From: Rhizopus arrhizus
Taxonomy: Eukaryota; Mucoromycota; Mucoromycetes; Mucorales; Rhizopodaceae
Assembly (NCBI GenBank): GCA_024220505.1
Contig: JAKZZE010000008.1
Span: 248,001 to 312,000, forward strand
Direction of reading: 5' to 3'
DNA length: 64,000 nucleotides
A program made the translations under genes and the position numbers. Position 1 is the first letter of the stretch, and each line of letters begins with the position of its first letter. This document shows positions 44,059 to 54,614 of this stretch, in pieces. The notes beneath the pieces are model-generated. The model saw nothing but the letters and a program-made list of their open reading frames with translations, had not been told where the DNA came from and ran no database searches.

Positions 44059-44760
44059 TCACGCTCGTTAGATACATTCACACTACTTGGTTCATGTAGA
44101 CAAACGGGTCAAGATGTCGTACGTCTGACAGACAATAAGGTATCACAAACAGGAGCCTTCTATCACCCACAACCGATCCTACTTGGTGATTTCAAAGGCG
44201 TCGAAGTTGAATTTGCTTTACGTATCATCGGTCAAGGAGCTGACGGCTTAGCGTTCCTGATTCAAGCAGCGGACAAAGAAGCCTTGGGGGAAGGTGGTTG
44301 TCAATTGGGCTACGGCGGCATAAAAAATAGCGTGGCTGTTGAATTCGACACTTACCAAAGGTAGTCTCTCTCTCTGTTCAGACTCTTTACTCACCTTTCC
44401 TGTTCTAGTTCGGATCGATGTGCAGATCCCTCTGCGAATCACATCAGTGTCCATGCTCGACAGCCACCTTATCCCAACTCTGCACATCATGATCATTCCC
44501 TAGGCTGTACATCCTCCATTCCACCTTTGGCCACCGGACAGTGGATCAAGGTCAAAATACAGATAGATTTGGATGGTGTTCGGGTGGGCTTGTGCGAGAA
44601 ACAACAATATATCCAAGTACTCGATGTCCAGCTTGACGTTTTAAAGTATCTGGATTATCCAAAATCAAACCAAGCATGGATAGGATTCACAGCAAGTACA
44701 GGTGGATTGACACAGATACATGAAATACAGTGGATTGAATTAAACATTCATTATAAATAA
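42614..44760 (+). CDS. PNG1: peptide:N-glycanase fused to a C-terminal L-type lectin domain
   Basis: Multi-exon. The N-terminal half is a complete cytoplasmic PNGase: zinc pairs CDHCG and CLACTRQ, RFPRYS joined (acceptor after AGAGAAAAAG) to [18 protein letters not shown], then [20 protein letters not shown] starting with the catalytic Cys. [20 protein letters not shown] supplies His and Asp, and [20 protein letters not shown] follows. A coiled segment and [19 protein letters not shown] lead across an A/T-rich intron (about 43955-44057) into [13 protein letters not shown] and a legume-lectin-like fold: [54 protein letters not shown] and [11 protein letters not shown]. Asp of VEFDTY and the GADG Asp are the usual metal/sugar residues. 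PNGase removes N-glycans from misfolded glycoproteins in ERAD. Frame is continuous, so the lectin is most likely part of the same protein. Confidence 0.8.
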
Positions 44761-46979
44761 ATCTACTCTCTGAACCTTGTCCCCCCCCCCCTTTTTTTTT
44801 GCAGGGAGATTAGAATACACTCTTTCTTAACACTTTGTTATTCCTCAACTCTCTGCTTAAAAAATCGCCTTTTATAGGTTTTTTCGTACCACTTGATTTA
44901 TTCGACATATATATACACTGTATACCTTCCATATATGTCGAGTAAATTTAATCTATACATCCAATTCTTTAAAAAGGAACGGTATACTGACAGTATGTTT
45001 TGGAGTACTTAATCAGAATGCAATCTTAACGAGCTCTTAACTGTAAGTAGAGAAGCTTAATAATTACCTTGATAACAATTTGAAATCTTAATGACCATTA
45101 GAATCATTTTTTTAATGTTTTCAAAGTAATACAGACCAACTTTTTCATTAATAAACGACATGAATCGAATTTTCAAAAATATGGCATACTAAAAGCCTCC
45201 CTTGAGCCAGCAGACAAATAATTTATTTTTCTCTAGAAACAATTATACCCATCCATCCCCCTATACTCTAACTTTCAAAGTGTTCCACACCAAGGTTGCT
45301 TCATAGCAGTTTTAAAATCATATAATATATAGAAAATTGAATTTCAATTAAGACTGTTGAATTAGAAAAACATTTGCATGTATTTTATACGTTGATGTTT
45401 AAGTGTACGCGAAAACCAAATGCTGTTTCATTTTCGGAAGATCATATCAAAAACACACACGAGCATTGTTTTCTGCAGAACTTTGGAATTAATCTTTATA
45501 TATACGTTTGGGTGATTTTTGACAGGTATATTCATTATATACATGTATGGATGTGATAATCATGGCCAAAATCGTTAAACAAATAATAAGGTTCTTAAAA
45601 AGTTAAGTTTACAGAACATGATTGAAACCTCTACTGTTAACATTAAGAAGTTTAAACTCTAAATTGACTATTATAATTGGGTACTTGTTTATAGTCCATA
45701 GAAGCATATTCCTGTATTGATATTTCTTGTTTTAAAGCAACTGAGTCATGCTTGCTGTTAAATGGAGCATTGTGTATCTGGCCATTGATATTTTATGTCA
45801 ACATTTTAAATCAAAAAATACGCTTTGGGTCACAATGTGAACTGATAGTGTTTAGAGAGCTGTCTGTTTCGCAAGGAACTTTACAGAATGATTGATAAAA
45901 AAGGGATTAATTACACTCTTTACTGAGAATCTTGCTATATGTTGTTCAAGTAATATCATTTATAAACAGAGTATACTATATAGCCGTTGCTTTGTATCTC
46001 AATTCAGTATATATCTAATAAGGTCATATGTTTCAGAGTCCTCAGATAATTATACAATAACAAATATGCATAAAAAAGGCAAAATAAACTGTGCAGTAAT
46101 ATGATATGCTTAACGTCGTTATAGAATATCTCTTTAGCAGTGTAGTTTAGTTTTTCTAAAGATACTGTAATGTTTTATTAGGCTTACCGAGGATTAATGC
46201 TTTAGGGCGCCTTAGTGTGTGAATTTGCAGCGCCAATCAAGAATAAAGGAAAAGGAGGGAAGAATTTATCCGATATAGATACTAAACATTTTTATTGTTC
46301 AATGCAAATAAGTACCTGTTTAGAATTCTGTGGGAGTTGATCATAGTTCTGAGGGCAATAAAACTAAACTAGTACATATTAATAAAAGTTGTTTTTGTGT
46401 TTATAAACACGGGAAAAAGCACTCCTTTAATGTGAATCTAGAGTACATACTTTCCCTTAAACCCGCGCTCAGCATATTCATCACAAGTAATTATTAAGTT
46501 GGCAAAAGAGAACTTAAATTTTACAGACTACCCTCACTTTCAACTATACTCGTTTTTTGTTTATCCATAAAATGAGCTTCTTACATTGTAAAAGCTGCAG
46601 GGTTAAAAATAAGAGATGGCAGTCTATTAAGCTTTTTATGTATTACTTTTTCACTGTAATACAAGGGGTCATATTACGAAATACAAGGCGCCATATTGCG
46701 AAATAGGTGGTGTATTTTTTTGTGCATCATATGGATTAACTCAAAGTATATGCTTCAGGACCCTCATAATATCGAACACTAAGCATCATGGATTAGATAA
46801 GATTACCATCAATTGATACTATAAGTTCAGCTCTTTAAAATAGTTAATTTCCAAGTTGCAGTTAAAATATAGTCTGTTTTAATTCTGTGCTCTCTTATGA
46901 ATGAAAATTTCAATGTTTACTAAAAAGCAAAAAAATATAAGGATTAAGAATGATGCAAGTGTATGAAACAGTGACTTGT

Positions 46980-47470
46980 CACATAGATACAAGAGATATT
47001 AATATAGAAAATTGTAAGCAGATAGTTCCAATAATTCTTTCTGGGTTTGATTGATGACAACCTTGCCAAGACAGGGACCTGTTCAAGGAATTATTATCAG
47101 TAAACTTTCCATGCAAATTGGGTGACTGTGGTGAAAGAAACCATATGTAAAATGTGATACTTGAAAAGTCCAAGTGTAGATAAACCCTAGAATATTAACT
47201 TGCAGTTAGGATCTTTAGGACTTGGCAAGTACTTCTTGAAAGCTGCTTTCCACAAGTCTTATTTTTGAATGCACATAAAGAGCATATGTTACCCTGTTTC
47301 TGGTCATTTGCATAGTTGACAATATTCGTCTTCTACATTTGCTGTGATAATTCTGTATAAACTGGATCGAGTGGATAATTTTTTACGCAGATGACTGTAC
47401 CATACATTTTTGAGAATAGAGTGAATAGGACTATCAATAAAAGCTTTCTATCTATTGTCGTTTATAATTC
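46980..47470 (-). mobile_element. dead non-LTR retrotransposon (LINE) tail
   Basis: On the minus strand, downward from about 47440, the readable residues are HSILKNVWYSHLRKKLSTRS, SLYRIITANVEDEYCQLCK, a stop, then HMLFMCIQK, a stop, and DLWKAAFKKYLPSPKDP. The CxxC...H-x-x-x-x-C arrangement near the C-terminus, with a preceding Lys/Leu-Ser-Thr-Arg helix, is typical of the end of the second ORF of LINE-type elements in Mucorales. Weaker similarity continues to about 46980 (VINQTQKELLELS). Several stops and frame changes mean it is a fossil; the rest of the element is absent. Confidence 0.5.
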
Positions 47471-47915
47471 TCATCTTTATTTGTGAGGGTTTTGCTCTAA
47501 GAATACTACTCGGATTATTAAAAAAATGAATACAACATTGAAACTCGGAGATCCAAAAAGCGGCATATCCACATAAACAATACCACTATGGCTTTTTCTC
47601 TCGTTAACCCGGAGTATTTTAACCGTCTTTCCGTTTGAAAAAGTAAGGATATGACCTCTATTGGATGATGAATCATTTATTCCGTAGTGTTACAAAACTG
47701 TTTTCACAAAGCTCTGTGCAGTATGCACAATTTCATGCGAATACGGATAAACAAAAAGTTCAACTAAAAAGAGCAATTTTGAAGACTCTACCTTACTGCC
47801 CACTGACTCCCTTTATTTTAATTGTGTAATACAAATAATGTTAATCCGTGTTTATTTTATGATCTTCAATACTAGCAAAACACAAAAACGTCATTGAACG
47901 ACATTCAAGTGAATC

Positions 47916-47923
47916 TATAAAAA
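47916..47923 (+). promoter_or_regulatory. TATA box of the sulfotransferase-like gene
   Basis: TATAAAAA, 66 bp upstream of the start codon, followed by A-rich and T-rich short runs. Confidence 0.5.
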
Positions 47924-47981
47924 GGCTCCAGTGAAAAAAAAAAAAGTTTTCATTATTTTCTCACTTTTATAAAACATAAAT

Positions 47982-48682
47982 ATGGCTCCTTTACAAATAA
48001 TCGGCGCAGGATTTGGACGAACAGGTACAGATAGCTTACGTGAAGCATTAAATATATTAGGGTAATAGAAAAGAATTTCTCTTGGGTTGTGTCAATTATT
48101 TATTTCATCTGTTCTAGATACAATACACATCATATGAGTTCTTTTTTCAAAGACGAAAACCTTGATTGCAAGCCTTTTAAAGAAGCGCATAGAAATCCAG
48201 AAGCAGTTGATTGGGACAAGGTTTACGATGGTTTTGATGCAGCTGTTGACTGGCCAACCTGTACCTTTTACAAAGAATTGATGGTCAAGTATCCAGATGC
48301 CAAAGTACTCTTGACAGTACGCACACCTGAAAGTTGGTATGCGTCGATCTGTAAAACAATTGTTCCAATGGTGAGAAGATACGAAGAAATAAAATCCGAA
48401 AGAGCAAAAGATATAGCAGATATGGCCGCCGAAGTTGTTATGAATGGTATCTTGACTGATGAAGAAAAGATGAAGGATGAAAAAGCGATCCAAAAGTTAT
48501 TTACTGACCATGTTGAGGAGGTAAAGAGACATGTACCTTCTGATAGATTGCTTGTGATGGAATTAGGCGAAGGATGGGGTAGACTTTGTCAGTTTTTAGG
48601 AAAAGAAGTGCCTAAGATACCTTACCCAAAGACTAATTCAACCACTTCTTTTCAGGACAGAGTTTCAAACTATTTTGAATGA
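47982..48682 (+). CDS. sulfotransferase-family P-loop protein
   Basis: Two exons: 47982 to about 48061 (MAPLQIIGAGFGRTGTDSLR, then EALNILG) and about 48118-48682. GAGFGRTGTDSLR resembles the 5'-phosphosulfate-binding loop of the Sulfotransfer_4 family (PF17784), widespread in fungi. After the intron come THHMSSFFKDENLDC, DGFDAAVDWPTCTFYKELMV, YPDAKVLLTVRTPESWYASI (the 3'-phosphate-binding region) and LLVMELGEGWGRLCQFLGKE followed by PYPKTNS, all in the family order. Length is close to the family's ~220 residues. Whether it transfers sulfate from PAPS, and to what, is unknown for these fungal members. Confidence 0.8.
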
Positions 48683-51600
48683 TTTATAAATAAAACTCGG
48701 ATGATTTTCTTAATTGTCGTTGTTAGATAAGGAGCTGTATAAGATGTGCTTTGTACTATTCGGTTCCTGTCTGCATATAAAATATTTATTTTTGTAATTT
48801 TGGTCGTATTCTTGGTATTTTATCGCATCCTATCCATGTAAAACCTAGCTTGAAAGTTTAAATATACTTCACGATGAAAGCTTTAGATAGTTTCCAAGAA
48901 GAAGTCTACTCGGTCAATATTTTTCTATGAATTATATTAAGCTTATATTGAATATATCTACCTTTAGAACGATTTCACTATCACAAAGCTAATAAAGTAG
49001 ATACAGTGTATTCATCCATCTAGACTAATCATTTTATAAAATTATTTACAAATCTAAACTGAGGGCATGCAAAAGCCAGTTAAATCTGTATGAGCAAGCA
49101 ATATGCTTAATGCCTGCTTATGTCTCTCCCATTTACCCAAGATGTTTATAATCTTTCCTATGCTTAAAAGAGAAAGAACGGCCTTCTTTTGCTCCTGAGG
49201 ATAATCTAGTACTTGTATTAGCAAATTGTTATAAAGTCTTTTTTTTTTTAAAAAAAAAGATATTCGTTTGTTGCGTCGCGTTTGTTATAAAGTCTTTTCT
49301 CTTTCTTCATAGAAAACCTATCTATTTAAAGCCCAATTGATATTAATTCACAAGATTATCGTTTTCATTCATGAAGTACTTCCTGGCTTCTCAATCACTA
49401 TTAGAATGTCTACTATTTATAATTGATGGTTTGTGTTACCTGTAAACCGTTCTTCTGAGGATCTAGTAAAGACACAAAATAAAAGAATAATAAAGCAATA
49501 TAATGTATGCATACATAATGAAAGAAAGTGTTATTTGTTTGGCTTTTACTAAATCATATTTTTATTAACAGATCAATCTACACGAAGCACCAAAAATCTC
49601 AAAGCAGCTTTGAAGAAGAGCATAATAAATCAATAAATTTAAATAGTCTTCCATTGGATAGAATATTTGAAGCCAAGTTGTTATGGTAAACCATTCATAT
49701 ATATGTATAACTGCAGTATACAAATCTTTCGACAATAAAAAAGCGATCAGGACTGGTTCTCTCCCTTTTTTTAGCCACTCAATGTTTTACACAGAAAAAG
49801 ATCGTGGAATAAATCAATTCATATTATGTGATTTTTAATTTAGTAAAGCAATGCAAATAAATAAATATCCATAGCATAATACATACACATGCTTTTGGAA
49901 CAGATATGGCTAGCAACAATAAAGTGCACTACACAACTCAAGGACAAAAATAGGATACAAATGATCAATGAAATATTGGAATTAGAAATAGAAAATCCCT
50001 AAAATTAAAAAAAGAAAGAAAGAGAAGGGTTGCCTTTGTTTTATTGATGTTGTAAATTTGTGTAATTTGTGTTAATATCAAAAAATATCGTTAGCTAAAG
50101 CTCAAATCATGTTGATATTTCAAAAAGGATAGTATGATTCTATTAGTTAATATGGAAACAGACAGAGCAAAGTACTGCAGTATTTTTCAAATAAACGACA
50201 AATGTAGAACTCCTGAAATGAGAGAATTTTGTTGGCCACTTGAGACCATATGAATTGATGAGAAAATAAAGGCAGTAATTGGGAATGACCTTTTTTGTAA
50301 CATATCTTATTACAGCTTAAAAACAATAATAACAATAGATGTTCATATGGAAATCTTTCTCTTGAAGATTTCAAGGACTCTGAGGAGCAAGTAGTCCGAG
50401 ATTTATAGCGGTTGGATACCAATCATGTGTGGAACGCTTAATGATGAAGCAAATAACAAGCAAAATACAACTGAAAAGAACGAAGGAATCCAAGTATAAA
50501 GCTTTTCTAAAATCCTTGTCACAAATAATAATTCCAAAAGTCAATATCATACAGACCATACATTAACAAGCAAATTGTCGATTTTATCTCTTTGATAATT
50601 GAGATGATTCTTATAAAGGATATCAGGTTAAGAACAGGTATTACAGTTTCTACTGATATCGTTTTTAAAAGATATGGAATGGAAATCAAAAAGTTCCTGA
50701 GAACAAGAAAAGAAATAGTGCTAAAAAGGATGCGTTGAAAGTGGAGCGCACATTGTTTGTTGTGAAGCTTGCTGATAACTTTATAACCATGAATTTATAA
50801 CAGATGAGAGAAAATTTGATTGAAAAGTATTCAAATATTTCTAGTATCCAAAGCATAATTTTATTACCTTATTCAAGAGATGTGTGCTTTAGGTTTAAGG
50901 AAACTAGAAAAACTTATTATCTTGATTCAGATGAAATTCTCTTAACAAGGAAAATCGCATTTTAATCACGGCTAGACGATAAGAGCATGGGCTTTGAGAT
51001 GAACTGCGCTTTTATTGCAGAAGTTTAAACAATCTGAAGCCTTAATATGGATAATATTTGGTGATGGGATGAAGAAGAAGGAAGGTGTTTCCATGAAAAA
51101 AATTTCTTTGGTGCCACCAATGTTTTGTACAGCAAACTGCTTGAACGACAAAACTAAATACATTATGAATTGATAGATATACATGAATACCTGACTTCTT
51201 AAGTACGATTCTATTAGAAACATTACTCAATTTCATCTTGACTTATTAATCTGGAATAGATTTGCAATAGCTACTGTGCAAGAAAGCTAGAAAGAAAACG
51301 ATTAGTGCATGAGGAAAAGCTGGCCAATAGTATCCTGGACTGTAAAACCTACGGAGTGCTTTAGCAATGAGACGTTAATGCAAGCAAGAACATGTTTGAT
51401 GTTGCAAATTCTGTTTTTAAAAACAAAGGGTGTCCAGAAGCTTTTGCCAGAAAAACCGCTATCGAGGAAATGGTTTCTCTTCCAAAGATTTAAGTATTTG
51501 CATTATAATGATAAGTTCATAACAAAATGATTCATAATCTCATAGGAAGTACTAATTTATTATATTTTATCATTTAAACCATCAAAATTTTCAATTATTA

Positions 51601-51991
51601 TCATCAAATTATTTCAATTTTTTATTCCTCTTTTCTCAATCATTTTTACATTTTACTCGAATACTTGGAAAACAGAGTAGCTGAAATTGGGAAAAGAAGA
51701 AGGAAATATTTTTCTTTATTATTGTAAAGTAGAAATAAAGGATAGAGTATACATTAACATATTTACATGATTTTGTGCTTATAGAATTAATAACTTTGAT
51801 TTATTTGCAAATATACAACATACTGAGAAATAAGATTGTAAAAAATACGAGCTTCATCGTCTTGCATTTATTTATTATCATTGCTAATGCAAATCAAGCA
51901 ATCTATCAAAAGAGAAGTAGGAAACAGATAGAAATTGGCATTGATAAATGAATTCAAATCATAATAAATTATAGCAGTTGAATCAGGTAAA
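48683..51991. other. gene-free AT-rich region
   Basis: About 3.3 kb. A minus-strand frame at 50371-50559 is hydrophobic (ILTFGIIICDKDFRKALYLD, SCILLVICFIIKRSTHDWYP) and could be a membrane-protein relic, but it has no partner exon. A second minus-strand frame at 50972-51236 is equally orphaned. A T/A hairpin-like run lies at about 49242-49258. Nothing else could be supported. Confidence 0.45.
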
Positions 51992-52039
51992 ATGAAAAAA
52001 TTACAGGTGAATCAAGAGATCGATTCTTTTTTAAAACAA

Positions 52040-52047
52040 TATAAAAG
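52040..52047 (+). promoter_or_regulatory. TATA-like box upstream of the DUF7137-like gene
   Basis: TATAAAAG, 84 bp before the ATG at 52124. It lies inside the longer open frame from 51992, which argues that translation begins at 52124. Confidence 0.4.
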
Positions 52048-52123
52048 CCATATCAACATCTATTTCATCCATCAACAACAATCCACGCCTTCTGCTGCTG
52101 ACATCACAACCGCACCAAGCGTC

Positions 52124-52795
52124 ATGTCCAACACCATAGCTCTTGCCATGTCTAACCACACTCGATCCAACCTCACGCAATCACAGCATGATCTCAGCCC
52201 GTTGATAGGAAAGCCAAATTGGGCCTCATTCTCAAACGATATCCCACCCGCCTCTCTTTCATGGAAAAAGCCGATCCCCAACCACAGCTTTCCACCGATG
52301 TACAAGATAGGTGTGTCCAACATGACGTTCGAGTGGAATGTGGACGTCAAGCATCTCAAGGTACAGCCCGAGAACTTGACGATCGCCTTGGCCCATTCCC
52401 AAAAGCAGACGTGGACGGCTGCCGTCGTGCCCGGCACGGCCACGACGGCTTACTGGGATCTAGCACATTTCCCGGCCAGTTCGCCTCTGATGGTCGGATA
52501 CTATACCGTCTGGGTCTATGATCAAAGGGGCCCTAAGGCATTTCCGAGCCCTGGTTGGCTCATGCCGGATTCTCGGCTGGTTGTGGCCATGTATTCGACC
52601 GAAGCCTATGTGGATCGAACAAATGGTAAGTGACCGAGTGAACAGGACAGGATGCTGATGGTTCCGTTAGCCATGTTTTGTCCGACTTGTCATTTGGGAG
52701 GAACACAATCCTTGCATGAATCCATGGTGCCCTTATTGATCACGTTCAGTCTGGCCATCCTTACGTCTGTCATCATGCTCTCATCACTTTTATGA
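52124..52795 (+). CDS. DUF7137-like membrane-anchored protein
   Basis: Two exons, split by an intron at about 52625-52670 with phase kept. The central part has the fungal DUF7137 pattern: PPMYKIGVSNMTFEWNVDVK, PENLTIALAHSQKQTWTAAV and YYTVWVYDQRGPKAFPSPGW. The second exon encodes CPTCHLGGTQSLHESMVPLL and a C-terminal hydrophobic segment ending ILTSVIMLSSLL, so the protein is probably a type I membrane or GPI protein. No signal peptide is evident from either ATG (51992 or 52124), and an unseen upstream exon is possible. The GC content of 52080-52600 is clearly higher than its surroundings. Function unknown. Confidence 0.6.
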
Positions 52796-53025
52796 ATAAA
52801 AAAAATCAGAATGCGATTAAGCTAAATTGGGTAGTAAGGGTCTTACAAGAGCAGGTTGTGACTTGGTTATTTCAATTTACAGAAACAGGCCAGTTTTATC
52901 ATCATGCCAAGACAACAGGCGCTTATTTTTGTCTGAAATTTAAAAAATGGAGACAAAAGGGATCTACAACGAGCGGGATGAGGAATGAGGTGTGACAAAA
53001 AAAATTTGGGTTCCTGCAAAATAAC

Positions 53026-53033
53026 TATAAATA
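53026..53033 (+). promoter_or_regulatory. TATA box of GDP-mannose pyrophosphorylase
   Basis: TATAAATA, 58 bp upstream of the start codon, followed by a T/C-rich leader (TTTCTCTTTTTCTTTCC). Confidence 0.5.
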
Positions 53034-53083
53034 GCGTCACAAAGCCAACCTTTATTTTCTCTTTTTCTTTCCTTGATTACATC

Positions 53084-53751
53084 ATGAAAGCACTTATTCT
53101 TGTTGGAGGCAAGTATTGACTTGACTTTAGTCACTTTTTTTTTCCTTATATTTTTTATAGGTTTTGGTACTCGTCTTAGACCCCTTACGTTGACACTTCC
53201 TAAACCACTGGTTGAATTCGCCAATAAACCTATGATTCTTCATCAGATCGAACATCTAGCAAAAGTAAAATACAATCCAACCCATCCATAAAATCTCATG
53301 CATCTATTCATAGGCTGGTGTGACTGATATTGTGTTGGCCGTCAACTATCGCCCAGAGATCATGGTAGCTGCCTTGAAGGAATATGAAAAGGAATATAAT
53401 GTCAGAATTACTTTTTCAGTAGAGACAGAACCTCTCGGTACAGCCGGCCCACTGGCTCTAGCTCGAGAGATCCTCGCCAAGGACGATTCACCCTTTTTCG
53501 TACTGAACAGCGACGTGATATGTGATTACCCTTTTGAACAATTACGTGATTTCCACATAGCTCATGGTGCGGAAGGTACGATCACAGTCACCAAGGTCGA
53601 TGATCCTTCTAAATATGGTGTGGTTGTCAATAAGGCAAACTCTTCGTTGATTGAACGATTTGTGGAAAAACCAAAGGAATTTATTTCAAACAAGATTAAT
53701 GCTGGCATGTACATCTTGTCTCCTTCTGTTCTTGACCGAATTGAGGTAAGG

Positions 53752-53789
<38 letters not shown>

Positions 53790-54351
53790 TTATTCTTCTG
53801 TTGGACTCAATGGATAGCATGATTAGTTAAAACCCACATCTATCGAAAAAGAAGTATTTCCTTTTATTGCCCAAGCAGGTCAACTTCATACATTTGATCT
53901 GGAAGGCTTCTGGATGGATGTCGGTCAACCCAAGGACTTTTTGACCGGTACATGTCTCTATCTGTCTCATTTGGCTAAAAAGCAACCTCAGTCCTTGGCT
54001 GACCAAGATTATGTATACAAAGGTAATGTCATGGTTCATCCTACGGCCAAGGTCGGTAAAGACTGTCGTATTGGTCCCAATGTAGTCGTCGGTCCCAACG
54101 TGGTGATCGGTGATGGTGTGCGTCTTCAGAGATGTGTGCTTTTGGAAGGTGTGCAGGTCAAGGACTTTTCTTGGATCAATTCGAGTATCATCGGTTGGCA
54201 TTCCTCTATTGGTAGTTGGTCTCGTATCGAAGGCGGTTCTGTTTTGGGAGATGATGTAGTTGTAAATGACGAAATTTATATCAATGGTGGTTCTATTCTG
54301 CCTCATAAAGGCATCTCTTCAAATATCACAGAACCTCGAATCATTATGTAA
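53084..54351 (+). CDS. MPG1: GDP-mannose pyrophosphorylase (mannose-1-phosphate guanylyltransferase)
   Basis: Four exons. MKALILVG joins after the first intron to [20 protein letters not shown], the nucleotide-binding GGxGTRLxPLT signature. Then come [50 protein letters not shown] and [20 protein letters not shown], followed by an intron containing a 36-base A run (53752-53787). The last exon carries [20 protein letters not shown], the left-handed beta-helix hexapeptides ([20 protein letters not shown] and following) and the conserved end [13 protein letters not shown]. It makes GDP-mannose from GTP and mannose-1-phosphate for N- and O-glycosylation, GPI anchors and wall mannan. Length (~364 aa) is standard. 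Confidence 0.94.
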
Positions 54352-54614
54352 TTCTTTTATCATTTATTTATTTTTATTCACTTTATCATTGTCACTTTTA
54401 TATTTGCACATAAAATTTATTCATTTTATAAGAAATATTTTTACACTCTTATTCCTCACAATCCATTCTGTACACTTTTAAAAAAAAAAGGGCTATGTTT
54501 CAAACAAACTAAAAAAATACTTTAAATAGCAGCTTGTTCTATTTATAGTTTTTTCCTCAAAAAGATCTTTTTGATAAACGGCCCCTTCCAGACTTTAAAA
54601 AAAAAAGTTTATTT

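Larger units (their letters stand above)
44761..47981. other. relic-rich intergenic region
   Basis: AT-rich, stop-laden DNA with no intact gene. A retrotransposon tail is recognised at about 46980-47470 and listed separately. A C10/T9 run lies at about 44782-44800, just after the lectin stop. The ORFs here are short and unrecognised. The right end carries the sulfotransferase promoter. Confidence 0.5.

Noticed and set aside
43538..44077. 179-codon minus-strand frame rich in Phe and Leu
   Set aside because: It is antisense to PNGase exons and an A-rich intron; the poly-Phe stretches are simply poly-A read backwards.
49242..49258. T/A inverted run resembling a bacterial-type terminator
   Set aside because: Homopolymer T followed by A in a eukaryotic intergenic region; rho-independent termination does not apply here.
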